Shown piece by piece: positions 33,788 through 43,455 of a DNA stretch of 64,000 bases. The translations under genes and the position numbers were made by a program. The stretch's first letter is position 1. Every line of letters starts with the position of its first letter. The notes beneath the pieces are model-generated. The model had not been told where the DNA came from. It saw only the letters and a program-made list of their open reading frames with translations, and made no database searches. This DNA comes from an uncultured Chloracidobacterium sp. (GTDB lineage: Bacteria > Acidobacteriota > Blastocatellia > Pyrinomonadales > Pyrinomonadaceae), in assembly GCA_936914845.1 (NCBI GenBank), contig CAKZGE010000004.1, forward strand, positions 310,001 through 374,000, read 5' to 3'.

Positions 33788-34966
33788 ATGAAAAAACGTA
33801 TTTTGGGCATTGTGGTCGTTGGTTTGGGCGGTGCGGTCGGTACCACAATGGCGGCCGGTATTGAACTGCTCAAGCAAGGGCTGATCGGCACGGACGGCCT
33901 GCCTTTGGCTGATGCTGTCGATGCCGGGCTGGCGGAATATACTGACATTGTTTTCGGCGGATGGGATATTTCGGGCGAACATCTAGCCAATGCCGCCGAA
34001 GAGCATGACGTGCTGACCTATAAGCAATTCAAAGCGGCCGAACCGCAGCTTCGCACAATGAAGCCGTGGCGGGCGGCAGGCGACGCTGCTTTTTTAGCAA
34101 ATGTGACCGGTGAGCATCAGTATTCCGATATCGTCCATCGCGATGCGGTAGCCAAACTGCGGGCCGACCTGAGCGGCTTTCGTCAAAATTGTGATGCGGT
34201 GGTGGTAATAAATCTCGCTTCTACGGAAAAACTTTTCGCCGAAGGCAACGAGATATTCAACACACCGGCGGCGTTTGAACAGGCCCTCGATGACAATGCT
34301 CCTGAGATCTCGCCGGCGATGCTTTATGCCTATGCGGCGATCGCCGAAGGCGTGCCGTACGGAAATTTTACGCCTTCAACGGCGGCAGATATTCCGGCTT
34401 TGATCAAGCTTGCCGAAGTGAACGGCGTACCCATTGCGGGCAAAGACGGAAAAACCGGCCAGACCTTTATCAAGTCTGTGCTGGCACCGGCTTTTAAGGC
34501 TCGGCGGCTGCATATCGACGGCTGGTATTCGACAAATATTCTCGGAAACCGTGACGGATTAGCCCTCAGCGATGCAGATTCATTGGCTTCAAAGGTGAAA
34601 ACGAAAAGCACTTTGCTTGAGGATATACTTGGCTACGACGTTGAAGATCATATTGTCGATATTAAATATTACCGGCCTCGTGGCGATGACAAAGAAGCCT
34701 GGGACAGCATCGACCTACGGGGTTTTCTGGGACGTCCGATGCAGATAAAGGTAAATTTTCTGTGTCGCGATTCAATATTGGCGGCACCGCTGGCTATTGA
34801 GATCGCCCGCTGTCTTGATCTTGCCGCCCGCCGCGGAGAACGTGGTGTGCAAGAGCAGCTTTCAGTATTTTTCAAGCTTCCGATGACGGCCGGCGGCAAA
34901 CCGCAGCACGATTTCCATATACAGGAAAAAATGCTTGCTGATTGGCTTGCTGCCCGCAAAAATTAA
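33788..34966 (+). CDS. myo-Inositol-1-phosphate synthase
   Basis: 392 residues. It converts glucose 6-phosphate to inositol 1-phosphate with NAD, the first step to inositol lipids. The Rossmann motif VVVGLGGAVGTT is at 9-20. DIVFGGWDISGEH, NFTPSTAADIPAL, AGKDGKTGQTFIKSVLAPAF and WYSTNILGNRDGLALSD follow, as in the Bacteroidetes-type branch rather than the mycobacterial one. The next gene, a phosphoglucose isomerase 32 bases on, controls its substrate pool. Confidence 0.93.
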   Translation: MKKRILGIVVVGLGGAVGTTMAAGIELLKQGLIGTDGLPLADAVDAGLAEYTDIVFGGWDISGEHLANAAEEHDVLTYKQFKAAEPQLRTMKPWRAAGDAAFLANVTGEHQYSDIVHRDAVAKLRADLSGFRQNCDAVVVINLASTEKLFAEGNEIFNTPAAFEQALDDNAPEISPAMLYAYAAIAEGVPYGNFTPSTAADIPALIKLAEVNGVPIAGKDGKTGQTFIKSVLAPAFKARRLHIDGWYSTNILGNRDGLALSDADSLASKVKTKSTLLEDILGYDVEDHIVDIKYYRPRGDDKEAWDSIDLRGFLGRPMQIKVNFLCRDSILAAPLAIEIARCLDLAARRGERGVQEQLSVFFKLPMTAGGKPQHDFHIQEKMLADWLAARKN

Positions 34967-34998
34967 CTATTCCGCGTTTCATATACTTGTGCTAAATT

Positions 34999-36702
34999 AT
35001 GCTCATGTCGAATCTGATCACGTATTCGCTGCCCGATAACATCAAACAAGCAGTAAAAGCCGAAATGCAGAAATGCATGGCCGAGAAGACCGTAGCCCGC
35101 ATATGGGAACGGGATGCGGCCGTCTGGACCGGCGCCGACGAAGCAAAGTGGCTCGGTTGGCTGGACATTGTCGGCGAAGAATTAGAAAACATCGAAATCT
35201 ATAAAAGGCTTGCAGCAGATATCGCCGCGGAGAATTTTTCGGCGACTGTGCTAATGGGAATGGGCGGCTCTTCGCTGTGTCCGGAGGTTTTGGCAAAAAC
35301 CTTTGGCGTTGAGGATCTTTACATTCTTGATTCGACGGTGCCGGAACAGGTGCTGGCGCTTGAGGACAAGATCGACCTGGCGACCACCCTGTTCATCGTA
35401 GCGAGCAAGAGCGGTTCGACGCTGGAACCCAATTGCTTCAAGCAGTATTTTTATGAAAGGGTTTCGCAGGTGGTCGGAGCAGAGGCGGCCGGCCGCCAAT
35501 TCATAGCCATCACGGATCCGGGTTCAAAAATGCAGCAGATCGCCGAAGCTGATGGATTTCGGGCGATAATGTTTGGAAAACCGGAGATCGGCGGACGATT
35601 TTCGGCTCTTTCGGCATTTGGGCTGACAGCGGCGGCCGTAATGGGGCTGGATGTTGAAAAGCTTCTGACAAGGGCAGCGGAGATGGTGCGGTCGTGCAGT
35701 TCGCTGAGTCCTTCGGAAAATCCCGGGGCTGTGCTGGGAACGGTGCTCGGGGTTTGCCATCGAATGGGCCGAGATAAATTGACGATCATCGCCGCACCGG
35801 AGGTGTGGGATCTCGGTGCATGGCTGGAACAGCTGATCGCCGAATCGACCGGCAAGAACGGTGTGGCGATAATCCCGGTTGACCGCGAACCGCTGCAGCC
35901 TTCGGATCTGTACGGCAACGATCGGGTTCTGGTGCATATCAAGATGAGGAATTCTGTTATCGACGAAGATATGCAGAACGATCTCGCCGAGATCGAAGAC
36001 CTAGGCCATCCGATCATCACCATCGATGTAGCGGACGTATATTCGATAGGCCAGGAATTTTTCCGCTGGGAATTTGCTACCGCAGTGGCCGGAGCGATCA
36101 TGAAGATCGATCCATTCGACCAGCCCGATGTTGAATCGGCGAAGATCGAGGCTCGGAAGATAACGGAAGAATACGAAAAGACCGGAGCTTTGCCGGTTGA
36201 GGAGCCTTTTTATGAGGAGGGCGGCATAAAGCTGTTTACTAGTGCGGAATATGCAGCAGAATTGGCAGACGCGATCGATGAACGCTCGCTTGCCGGCTTT
36301 ATCGAGGCTCATCTGTGGAACATCGACGAGAACAACTATTTTGCATTGCTGGCGTATCTGGAAATGAATGCCGAAAACGAACAGGCACTCCAGGAGATAC
36401 GCGAAGCGGTGCTTGAACATTACGGATGTGCAACATGCTTGGGCTTTGGCCCGCGATTCCTGCATTCAACCGGACAAGCATATAAAGGCGGGCCGAATAC
36501 AGGTGTATTTCTGCAGATAACTTCCGAAGATGCCGAAGATGTGCCGGTGCCCGGACAAAAATACACATTTGGCGTCGTAAAAGCGGCTCAGGCCCGAGGT
36601 GATTTTCAGGTTCTGATCGACCGCGGCCGCCGGGCTTTGCGCGTGCATTTGCCGTCCGGTGCGACAAGCGAGATAACGAAGCTGCTCGATCTGATAGCCT
36701 AA
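34999..36702 (+). CDS. pgi: Glucose-6-phosphate isomerase (Tal-Pgi type Pgi domain)
   Basis: 567 residues. It interconverts glucose 6-phosphate and fructose 6-phosphate. Two SIS domains are seen: MGMGGSSLCPEVLAK and VASKSGSTLEPNCFKQYF, then GGRFSALSAFGL, and the C-terminal HSTGQAYKGGPNTGVFLQIT. Length and sequence match the isomerase half of bifunctional transaldolase/glucose-6-phosphate isomerases, here without the transaldolase. The start is 34999 or the ATG at 35005. Its end overlaps the convergent subtilase gene by 4 bases. Confidence 0.9.
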   Translation: MLMSNLITYSLPDNIKQAVKAEMQKCMAEKTVARIWERDAAVWTGADEAKWLGWLDIVGEELENIEIYKRLAADIAAENFSATVLMGMGGSSLCPEVLAKTFGVEDLYILDSTVPEQVLALEDKIDLATTLFIVASKSGSTLEPNCFKQYFYERVSQVVGAEAAGRQFIAITDPGSKMQQIAEADGFRAIMFGKPEIGGRFSALSAFGLTAAAVMGLDVEKLLTRAAEMVRSCSSLSPSENPGAVLGTVLGVCHRMGRDKLTIIAAPEVWDLGAWLEQLIAESTGKNGVAIIPVDREPLQPSDLYGNDRVLVHIKMRNSVIDEDMQNDLAEIEDLGHPIITIDVADVYSIGQEFFRWEFATAVAGAIMKIDPFDQPDVESAKIEARKITEEYEKTGALPVEEPFYEEGGIKLFTSAEYAAELADAIDERSLAGFIEAHLWNIDENNYFALLAYLEMNAENEQALQEIREAVLEHYGCATCLGFGPRFLHSTGQAYKGGPNTGVFLQITSEDAEDVPVPGQKYTFGVVKAAQARGDFQVLIDRGRRALRVHLPSGATSEITKLLDLIA

Positions 36703-39191
36703 TCGGTTTCGGCCGCGAAAAAGATATCAGTAATATTATCGTTTACCGGCACGGACACCTGAGGTTGGGCGAACGTGAATCGTTTTGCAGCAACAGAGAG
36801 CGTGCAGGTGGTGCCGGCGGGGACGCCGTCGAATTTAAAATATCCGAAGGGCCCGGTCAAAGCCGTCAGCGTTGTTCCATCCGGAATGTCGATCCTTACC
36901 CTTGCATTGCGAATGCCGCGGCCATCGTGTGTGGCCACCCGGCCCGAAATGCTTACAGCCGCCGCGGTCGGTGCTAACGGCGAAATGCCGCTGGCGACCA
37001 GTGCGAAATCAGCATCTATCGCCGGTGTTTCGCTTTTACCATCTTGATTGATCTCTGATGCGATCACCTCGATCACCCAAAGCCCCGCTGCCGGCGATTG
37101 AATAAACACATTTTCGACCGTATCGACCACATTTGCCGAACCGCCGGAAGTTGACCACATGCCGGTCTGCAGTCCGTTATTGCCCCAATAAACCGTACCG
37201 TTCGGCGCCGTTACCTTGAGTGTCAGATCATTGATGCGGGCCCGCGTGGCAGCCGGGCTGCCCATCGGGTCGGTATAGACCATCGTTACCTTCAGCGGAA
37301 CGGTGCTGCCGGCCGCAACGGTTACCGGGTAGGCTCGCGTTTGAAGATTGGTCAATGTGTCCGTTTCGTTGACGATCTTCATCTTATTTCGCAAATTGTA
37401 AAGATTGGTCAGGTCGGCGCGGCCGAAACCCTGAACATTGCGTGTAATATCCGTCCCGGAAATGGTCATATCCCATTGCACGGCGGTGTTGATCATGACG
37501 GCTTTGGCAGTGGACATTTTGGGGCGGCTGTTAAAAACAGAATTCGAGACCGGGTTGCCGAACAGGCCGTTATGCCACATTTGAAAGAAAAGGCCGAAAT
37601 GACCGGCCGTGATCGGCGTCGCCGCACTGGTGCCGCCGAAACTGCTAGTATAGGCAGTGTCACTAGTTCTGGTGGTCGTATAGACCGAATCGTAAAAATG
37701 AGCAAGTTCCGGTTTGAGTCGTCCGTCTGCGGCCGGTCCGATGCTGGCACCATTGCCCCACCGGTCATCATTGAACCCGGCTGTATTGTAGTGCCGGACA
37801 CCGCCGATCGAGACCACGTTCTTTGCCCAGGCCTGCGGCCGCGAACTTCGGTTGCCGTTGTTGCTTTGCGAATTAAGCAGCACGATCTCGCTTTTGAAAA
37901 GGACGTCGTCAGTTTCGGCAGAGGTGCTGTTGTATTGAACGGTCAGGCCGCCTCCCCAGCTATTTGATTGATATACCGCGAAATAAGGCGCTTCCAAGAG
38001 CCGTGCAGTGTGATCGTAGCGGTTAGTAAGGTGATTGTAATCAGCAAATATGCCTTGTGCCTCCGGCAGCATGCCGCGGCCCGCGGCGTTTGCGGTACCG
38101 CGTCCGAAATTAATGCCGTAGGTCGATGTGCCGTGCGGAGAAGGTTCGTTCGTGTCCGGTGAATTATGGATGAGGGGGGCATTGCCCGAATTGAAGTCGT
38201 TGTGCGTTTGTCGCAGCCCGTTGTCCATTACCTCGGCCCGGACGCCTTCGCCGCGCATGCCATAGGTGGTTTCGATAAAATTGCCGCCGCCGACGGTGCG
38301 GACGACATCCATATCATTTTCCGGTGCCGACCAGCGGTCGATGAACATCACATCAGGGTTTTTGACGATCTCGGCGAGCTGCTCCGGAGAAAGTGTTGCC
38401 TCAATGCGGAAACCTTGCGGGATCCTCAGATGAGTTGACCCGCCGAGTTCGGTGATGCGTTCGGCGACCGCATCCTGCATTTGCGGCCCGCGGTCGAGCA
38501 TCATAATGTTATAGCGAGCGGGTTTCAGGCTCTGTGCGGCCAGGCCGGTGAGCAATTCTTCTTCCAGTTTATAAGCCGGCCGATAGTTTCCTACCCAACG
38601 GACAAAGGGAAGTGCGGCGACACGTTCGCGGGCCTCAGCGTCCATTTTAACGATATGGGCGTGATCCGGCAGGTATATAAATACCTTGCCGCCGAGGCTG
38701 CGAATAGCTGTCCGATATTCTTCGAGCGGCTGGGTGACAAATTGGACGATGTAGGCATCTTCGCCGTCGCCGCCAAGGGTGTTTGACGATAATTCTGCAG
38801 ACGTCCGGGGAATAGAATAGAGCGGGTCAAATTGGCCGTATCTTAAACGCAGATCGTAGGTTGCCGGAACAACGGATATCTTATTTCCGTCGAGACTTAA
38901 AGCGTAAAAGGGCTGTTCGCTGCCATCTTCGGCAGTTTCCTTCCAAGTTACGGCAGCGATGCTCGATCCGGCGACGGGAATTGCCTTTTGGCCGGAGATC
39001 TCGGCCGCGGTCTCACGGATGGTGCCGAAATGGTCCAGCAAGATCGCGGAGTTCTTCCCGGTGGCGGCAACTGTCGGAGCGGGGATGTCTGCGGCGTCGG
39101 AAATTTGCAGTAAAAACGTCAGTGCGGAAACCGCCAATAACATTGCCAAAACAAGAAATATCGGACGCTTGAAGACAGCAGCAAATTCCAT
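36699..39191 (-). CDS. Secreted subtilisin-like S8 peptidase
   Basis: 830 residues. A long signal or anchor segment (about 8-30) is followed by a propeptide region, then the catalytic domain: Asp in AEVMDNGLRQTHNDF (about 317), His in EPSPHGTSTYGINFGRG, and Ser in SFGGTSAATPITAGHF. A proprotein-convertase-like beta domain follows (VFIQSPAAGLWVIEVIASEI). A final carboxypeptidase-regulatory-like domain (ISGRVATHDGRGIRNARVRI) ends the protein. The domain order suggests an extracellular protease. The start is the ATG at 39191. Confidence 0.92.
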   Translation of the reverse strand: MEFAAVFKRPIFLVLAMLLAVSALTFLLQISDAADIPAPTVAATGKNSAILLDHFGTIRETAAEISGQKAIPVAGSSIAAVTWKETAEDGSEQPFYALSLDGNKISVVPATYDLRLRYGQFDPLYSIPRTSAELSSNTLGGDGEDAYIVQFVTQPLEEYRTAIRSLGGKVFIYLPDHAHIVKMDAEARERVAALPFVRWVGNYRPAYKLEEELLTGLAAQSLKPARYNIMMLDRGPQMQDAVAERITELGGSTHLRIPQGFRIEATLSPEQLAEIVKNPDVMFIDRWSAPENDMDVVRTVGGGNFIETTYGMRGEGVRAEVMDNGLRQTHNDFNSGNAPLIHNSPDTNEPSPHGTSTYGINFGRGTANAAGRGMLPEAQGIFADYNHLTNRYDHTARLLEAPYFAVYQSNSWGGGLTVQYNSTSAETDDVLFKSEIVLLNSQSNNGNRSSRPQAWAKNVVSIGGVRHYNTAGFNDDRWGNGASIGPAADGRLKPELAHFYDSVYTTTRTSDTAYTSSFGGTSAATPITAGHFGLFFQMWHNGLFGNPVSNSVFNSRPKMSTAKAVMINTAVQWDMTISGTDITRNVQGFGRADLTNLYNLRNKMKIVNETDTLTNLQTRAYPVTVAAGSTVPLKVTMVYTDPMGSPAATRARINDLTLKVTAPNGTVYWGNNGLQTGMWSTSGGSANVVDTVENVFIQSPAAGLWVIEVIASEINQDGKSETPAIDADFALVASGISPLAPTAAAVSISGRVATHDGRGIRNARVRIDIPDGTTLTALTGPFGYFKFDGVPAGTTCTLSVAAKRFTFAQPQVSVPVNDNITDIFFAAETD

Positions 39192-39355
39192 ATCTTTTTA
39201 GACTCCGGCCGGGTCTGTTCCGGCACTGCTACATCGATTAGCTTTTAGTTTTTGTGAAGGAAAGTAAGAGAAGATTAAACTAAAATCAGCAATGATTCAA
39301 GAATTGGGAGGTTTTTAGCCGGGGTGATATCCGGAACCGCTTCGACGAGAAGACA

Positions 39356-40033
39356 TTAGCTGCCAAGCATCGGCTTGAGGGCCTTGAAGATATTGTCGGT
39401 CATCAGCTTAGTGCCTTCGGCGTTCGGGTGGATGCCGTCGGCCTGATTCAAATCTTTGTTCAAGGCGACGCCTTCCAGCAAAAAGGGCAGGTACGACACA
39501 TTGTGTTCTTTCGCCAATTCGGGAAAGGCGCTAACGAATTGCTGCTGATAATCACTGCCCATGGTGGGCGGTGCCAGCATTCCGCACAGAAGCACCTTGA
39601 TATTACGCTGTTTGGCCTTGGCGATGATCTTGCCGAGATTTTCTTTCATTTTGGCCGGCGGCAATCCGCGAAGGAGATCATTGGCACCGAGTTCGAGAAC
39701 GACGATAGCGACATTTTCTTGGTCAAATACCCAATCGGCACGCTCTAGCCCGCCGAGCGATGTGTCGCCCGAAACGCCTGCATTCACCACTTCATATTTG
39801 AAGCCTTCCGCATTGAGCCGCTGCTGAAGAAGATATGGATACGACTCTTTTTCAGCCAGTCCGAAGCCCGCCGTCAAGCTGTCGCCGAAAGCAATGATCT
39901 TTGGACGCGTATCCGCTATTGCCGGTGTGATCAACGGCCGGGCGGAGCGTTCGCCGCCGGAAGCTTCGTCGGAGCGCGACCCGCAGGCTGCCAATGTGAC
40001 CGCGGCGAATATCAATAAAACAAAAAAACGCAT
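39356..40033 (-). CDS. tesA: TesA-like GDSL/SGNH esterase, lipoprotein
   Basis: 225 residues. A lipobox (VTLAACGS) marks an outer-membrane or periplasmic lipoprotein. The SGNH blocks are complete: GDSLTAGFGLAEKESYP (Ser), NAGVSGDTSLGGLER (Gly), ELGANDLLRG (Asn) and DGIHPNAEG (Asp/His). This is the multifunctional arylesterase/thioesterase I/protease I family. It is divergent from a YbbA/YbbP ABC pair, the same layout as tesA-ybbA-ybbP in Escherichia coli, which supports both calls. Confidence 0.92.
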   Translation of the reverse strand: MRFFVLLIFAAVTLAACGSRSDEASGGERSARPLITPAIADTRPKIIAFGDSLTAGFGLAEKESYPYLLQQRLNAEGFKYEVVNAGVSGDTSLGGLERADWVFDQENVAIVVLELGANDLLRGLPPAKMKENLGKIIAKAKQRNIKVLLCGMLAPPTMGSDYQQQFVSAFPELAKEHNVSYLPFLLEGVALNKDLNQADGIHPNAEGTKLMTDNIFKALKPMLGS

Positions 40034-40119
40034 AAAATAAATTCTAAAGTAATTTATGTTCGATGCCTAAGAATGGGAAGCTGTTGGAACTGTTTTGGGC
40101 CGTCGTTCGTTTGCTGTTT

Positions 40120-40797
40120 ATGATCAAGATAGAGAACATCACCAAAAAAGTACGCTCCGGCGAGGATGAGCTGGTAATACTTTCGGACGTTTCCATTGAT
40201 ATACCGGAAGGCGAATTCATCGCACTGACCGGGGCGTCCGGCAGCGGTAAATCGACCCTGCTAGGCCTGATCGCCGGTCTGGATTCGCCGACATCCGGCC
40301 GGATAATTGTCAACGGTGAAGACATAACGGCGATGAGCGAGGATTCGCTGGCGGATATTCGCAGCCGCAGCATTGGATTTATCTTTCAATCGTTTCATCT
40401 GATCCCGAGCCTGACCGCGATCGAGAACATAATGATCCCGATGGAGATACGCGGCGACAGCGGCGTGCGTGAACGGGCAAATGAATTGCTCGAAATGGTC
40501 GGATTAGAACAGCGCGGACATCACTATCCGCACGAGCTTTCCGGCGGCGAGCAACAAAGGGTGGCGATCGCCCGTGCGTTTGCCAACCGGCCGGCGATCT
40601 TGTTGGCGGACGAACCGACCGGCAATCTTGATTCAAAGAACGGATCTCATATCTTTGAGCTGATGACGGACCTGCATCGGCAAAATAATGTAACGCTTGT
40701 TTTGGTCACACACGACAATCTTTTAGCGGAAAAAGCCCAGCGGCAGATAGTTTTGGCGGATGGCCGCATTATTCGCGATGAGGCAGCGGCGGCGTAG
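40120..40797 (+). CDS. ybbA: ABC transporter ATPase, YbbA/LolD type
   Basis: 225 residues. Walker A GASGSGKST, signature LSGGEQQRVAIARA, Walker B ILLADEPTGNLDSKN, and H-loop VTHDN are all present, and the D-loop LDSKNG fits MacB/LolD-type ATPases. The start at ATG 40120 (MIKIENITKKV) was chosen because the frame upstream of it is not family-like. It ends one base before the permease gene, so the two are co-transcribed. The partner permease and the divergent TesA identify it as YbbA. Confidence 0.94.
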   Translation: MIKIENITKKVRSGEDELVILSDVSIDIPEGEFIALTGASGSGKSTLLGLIAGLDSPTSGRIIVNGEDITAMSEDSLADIRSRSIGFIFQSFHLIPSLTAIENIMIPMEIRGDSGVRERANELLEMVGLEQRGHHYPHELSGGEQQRVAIARAFANRPAILLADEPTGNLDSKNGSHIFELMTDLHRQNNVTLVLVTHDNLLAEKAQRQIVLADGRIIRDEAAAA

Positions 40798-43323
40798 ATG
40801 ACCTTTATACTGAATCTGACATTTCGCGAGATACGGTCTTCTTGGCGGCGGCTGCTGTTCTTTTTTTTATGCATCGCCCTTGGTGTCGGTTCGATCGTCT
40901 TTCTGCGCTCGCTGATCCAGAATCTGTCACAAGCGGTGGGCTCGAGCGCCCGCGAATTGATGACAGCCGACATCGAGATCGCATCATCGACAGATTTTAC
41001 GCCGACCGAATTGGCCAAGATCGAAGAGGCGATCGGACGTTCGCCGATAATTGAAGGCAGGAATGAGGCAATAACCACGGCATCGATGGCCCGTCCGGCT
41101 GATGATTCGAATAGATCGGTCCGCTTCGTCGAATTGAAAGGCGTGGAGCCGCCTTTTCCGATGGTCGGGGAATTTATATTGGCAGACGGCCGTCCATTTG
41201 ATCATTCGCTGCTTGAAAACAACGGAGCGGTCGTAGCAAATATCCTGCTCGAGGACCTGAATGTTAAGGTCGGCGACCGCATTCGGATCGGTGAAGGCGA
41301 ATTTCAGATACGCGGCAGTTTTGACCGCGAACCGGGCGGAGCTTCGGGCATTCGGCTGGGTGCCCGCGTTTTTATCAGCAAAAAGGGCTTTGACGAAGCA
41401 GGGATCACACGAAACGCAAGTCGCGTCCGGCGGCGCATTCTATATACCACGAGCGGCGACCCGACGCCTTTGGTAAATGAGCTTAGAGAAGCGTTCAAGG
41501 GCAGTACCGTATCCGTTCAATCGTATCGTGAATCGCAGGAAAATCTGAACGAGCAATTCACACGCACCGAAAATTATCTTTCGTTGACCGGCCTGTTGAT
41601 CTTGGTGTTGGGCGGTGTCGGGGTGTGGAATGTCGCTCGAGCGTTCGTCGAACAAAAGCGGCGAACCGTAGCGGTTTTGAAGTGTGTCGGAGCATCGGGC
41701 GGCCGCATTCTATCGGTATATGTAATGCAGATAGCAGTGCTTGGGTTGGTCGGCAGTGTTTTCGGAGCTGCATTGGCTCAAGGCGGCATGTGGCTGACGC
41801 AATGGCGATTCGGGGCTGACCTGCCCGAAGGCATGGTGTATTCGATCCATATCGCGACCGCTGCGCAGGGAATTGTTCTGGGTTTGGCAATTTCACTGCT
41901 ATTTTCGGCGTTGCCGCTTTTGCAGATACGCAATATCAAACCGCGGCTGCTGCTGCGGGATGAAAACAACGATCAGATCAGAAAGCTCGATGCCGCGCGT
42001 TGGGTGTTTGCGGCGGTTTCGCTGGCCGGGCTGCTCGGGCTCGCCGTTTGGCAAGCCGGGTCGGTGGTCATCGGAGCGGTATTCCTCGCCGGCCTCGGCG
42101 TGACATCACTTGCTTTATATCTATCGGCGGCGGCCCTTTCGCGGCTGCTCCGGGCGATCCGGCAATTCGGGCCATTCAGTTTTCGACAGGCTGTGAATTC
42201 GCTATATCGGCCCGGAAATCAAACGCGGATCATCTTGCTGGCGGTCGGATTGGGAGCTTTTGTCGTGTTGGCTGTTCAGCTGCTGCAGGCCAATTTGGTG
42301 AGCGAATTCGATCTGTCGCGCAATCAAACGCTGCCGAGCCTGTTCATTGTGGACATTCAGAAAAGCCAAGCGGATGGTGCGGCGGAGATGATCGCCGGTC
42401 GGGTCGGCGAAGAGCCGCAGATGACGCCCGCCGTGCGCGCCCGCGTCAGATATGTGAACGGGCAGGCATTTGACTTCGGCAATCCGGAGGTCCGCCAACA
42501 GCAAGGGCGCATCGGCCGCGAATTTGCCGTTACTTATCGGCCGAATATGGACGCCAACGAATCGCTGACCGCGGGTAGGTGGTGGCCGGACGAAGCGGCG
42601 GATGTGCCGGAGGTGTCGGTCGAAGAGGATATGGCAAAAACGCTGAATGTCGGCGTCGGCGATTCGATAACCTTTGATATTTCCGGCCGGCTGATCACGG
42701 TGCGGGTTGCGAACATTCGCCGTATCGACCTGCGGAACACCCGAACTGCTTTTATATTCGTATTCCGCCCGGGCGTTCTCGAACTCGCACCGCAGACCTT
42801 TGCCGCGACAATACTTACACGGCTTGGCTCGACCGAACGACAGCGGCTTCAGCGTGACCTGGTCGATCGTTTTCCGAACGTGCAGATATTTGACGTTGCG
42901 GATATTGCCGCAGCGATCCAGAAGCTGGTCGATAATTTCGTGTTGGCCGTTTCATTCGTCGGCGGATTTGTGATGCTGTGCGGTATTTTGATCTTGATCG
43001 GTGCCGTTGCTTTGACAAAATCGCAGCGGATATACGAAAACGCGATCTTTAAGACGTTGGGGATGCGGCGGATGCCCCTGGCAGCCATATTGGTAGCGGA
43101 GTATGCAACGCTCGGCCTTTTGGCGGGTATCATCGGAGCATTTTTTGCCTCTGTCCTGTCGTATGCCGTCAGCCGTTTTATTTTAAATATCCGATGGGAA
43201 TTTGATATGACGGTTATCCTCTTCGGGGTGGCGGCAACAACAGTGCTGGTGGCTGCGGTCGGTACCGCCGCAAGCTTTGACGTGCTTTTTAGAAAACCGC
43301 TCGGCACATTGCGTTCACAATAG
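40798..43323 (+). CDS. ybbP: ABC transporter permease, YbbP/FtsX type
   Basis: 841 residues. FtsX/MacB-like architecture with about ten membrane helices: one at the N-terminus (LLFFFLCIALGVGSIVFLRSL) before a large periplasmic domain, three about 265-395, and further helices near 410-500 and in the last 150 residues. A second periplasmic domain lies near 505-690. YbbAP-type systems move lipids or hydrophobic compounds out of the membrane; the substrate is unknown. The start is directly after the ybbA stop. Confidence 0.9.
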   Translation: MTFILNLTFREIRSSWRRLLFFFLCIALGVGSIVFLRSLIQNLSQAVGSSARELMTADIEIASSTDFTPTELAKIEEAIGRSPIIEGRNEAITTASMARPADDSNRSVRFVELKGVEPPFPMVGEFILADGRPFDHSLLENNGAVVANILLEDLNVKVGDRIRIGEGEFQIRGSFDREPGGASGIRLGARVFISKKGFDEAGITRNASRVRRRILYTTSGDPTPLVNELREAFKGSTVSVQSYRESQENLNEQFTRTENYLSLTGLLILVLGGVGVWNVARAFVEQKRRTVAVLKCVGASGGRILSVYVMQIAVLGLVGSVFGAALAQGGMWLTQWRFGADLPEGMVYSIHIATAAQGIVLGLAISLLFSALPLLQIRNIKPRLLLRDENNDQIRKLDAARWVFAAVSLAGLLGLAVWQAGSVVIGAVFLAGLGVTSLALYLSAAALSRLLRAIRQFGPFSFRQAVNSLYRPGNQTRIILLAVGLGAFVVLAVQLLQANLVSEFDLSRNQTLPSLFIVDIQKSQADGAAEMIAGRVGEEPQMTPAVRARVRYVNGQAFDFGNPEVRQQQGRIGREFAVTYRPNMDANESLTAGRWWPDEAADVPEVSVEEDMAKTLNVGVGDSITFDISGRLITVRVANIRRIDLRNTRTAFIFVFRPGVLELAPQTFAATILTRLGSTERQRLQRDLVDRFPNVQIFDVADIAAAIQKLVDNFVLAVSFVGGFVMLCGILILIGAVALTKSQRIYENAIFKTLGMRRMPLAAILVAEYATLGLLAGIIGAFFASVLSYAVSRFILNIRWEFDMTVILFGVAATTVLVAAVGTAASFDVLFRKPLGTLRSQ

Positions 43324-43351
43324 TGACAGAGCAAACAATGTTAAAAAATCT

Positions 43352-43381
43352 TTGCGTTTGGAATGCGAAATGTTGTATAAA
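43352..43381 (+). promoter_or_regulatory. Candidate promoter of the 437-residue protein gene
   Basis: TTGCGT (43352-43357), 18-base spacer, TATAAA (43376-43381). It lies about 75 bases before the translation start. Confidence 0.5.
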
Positions 43382-43455
43382 ATATTTTGAGCGGTAGATC
43401 GCTGCCTTCCATTACCCGACATTTTCACTAACAGACCAAAAGAGGACATCCAAAA

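Noticed and set aside
32880..33790. Possible small gene in the AT-rich stretch around the exported 190-residue protein
   Set aside because: Apart from the exported protein and a -10 box, no frame has a start site or protein character.
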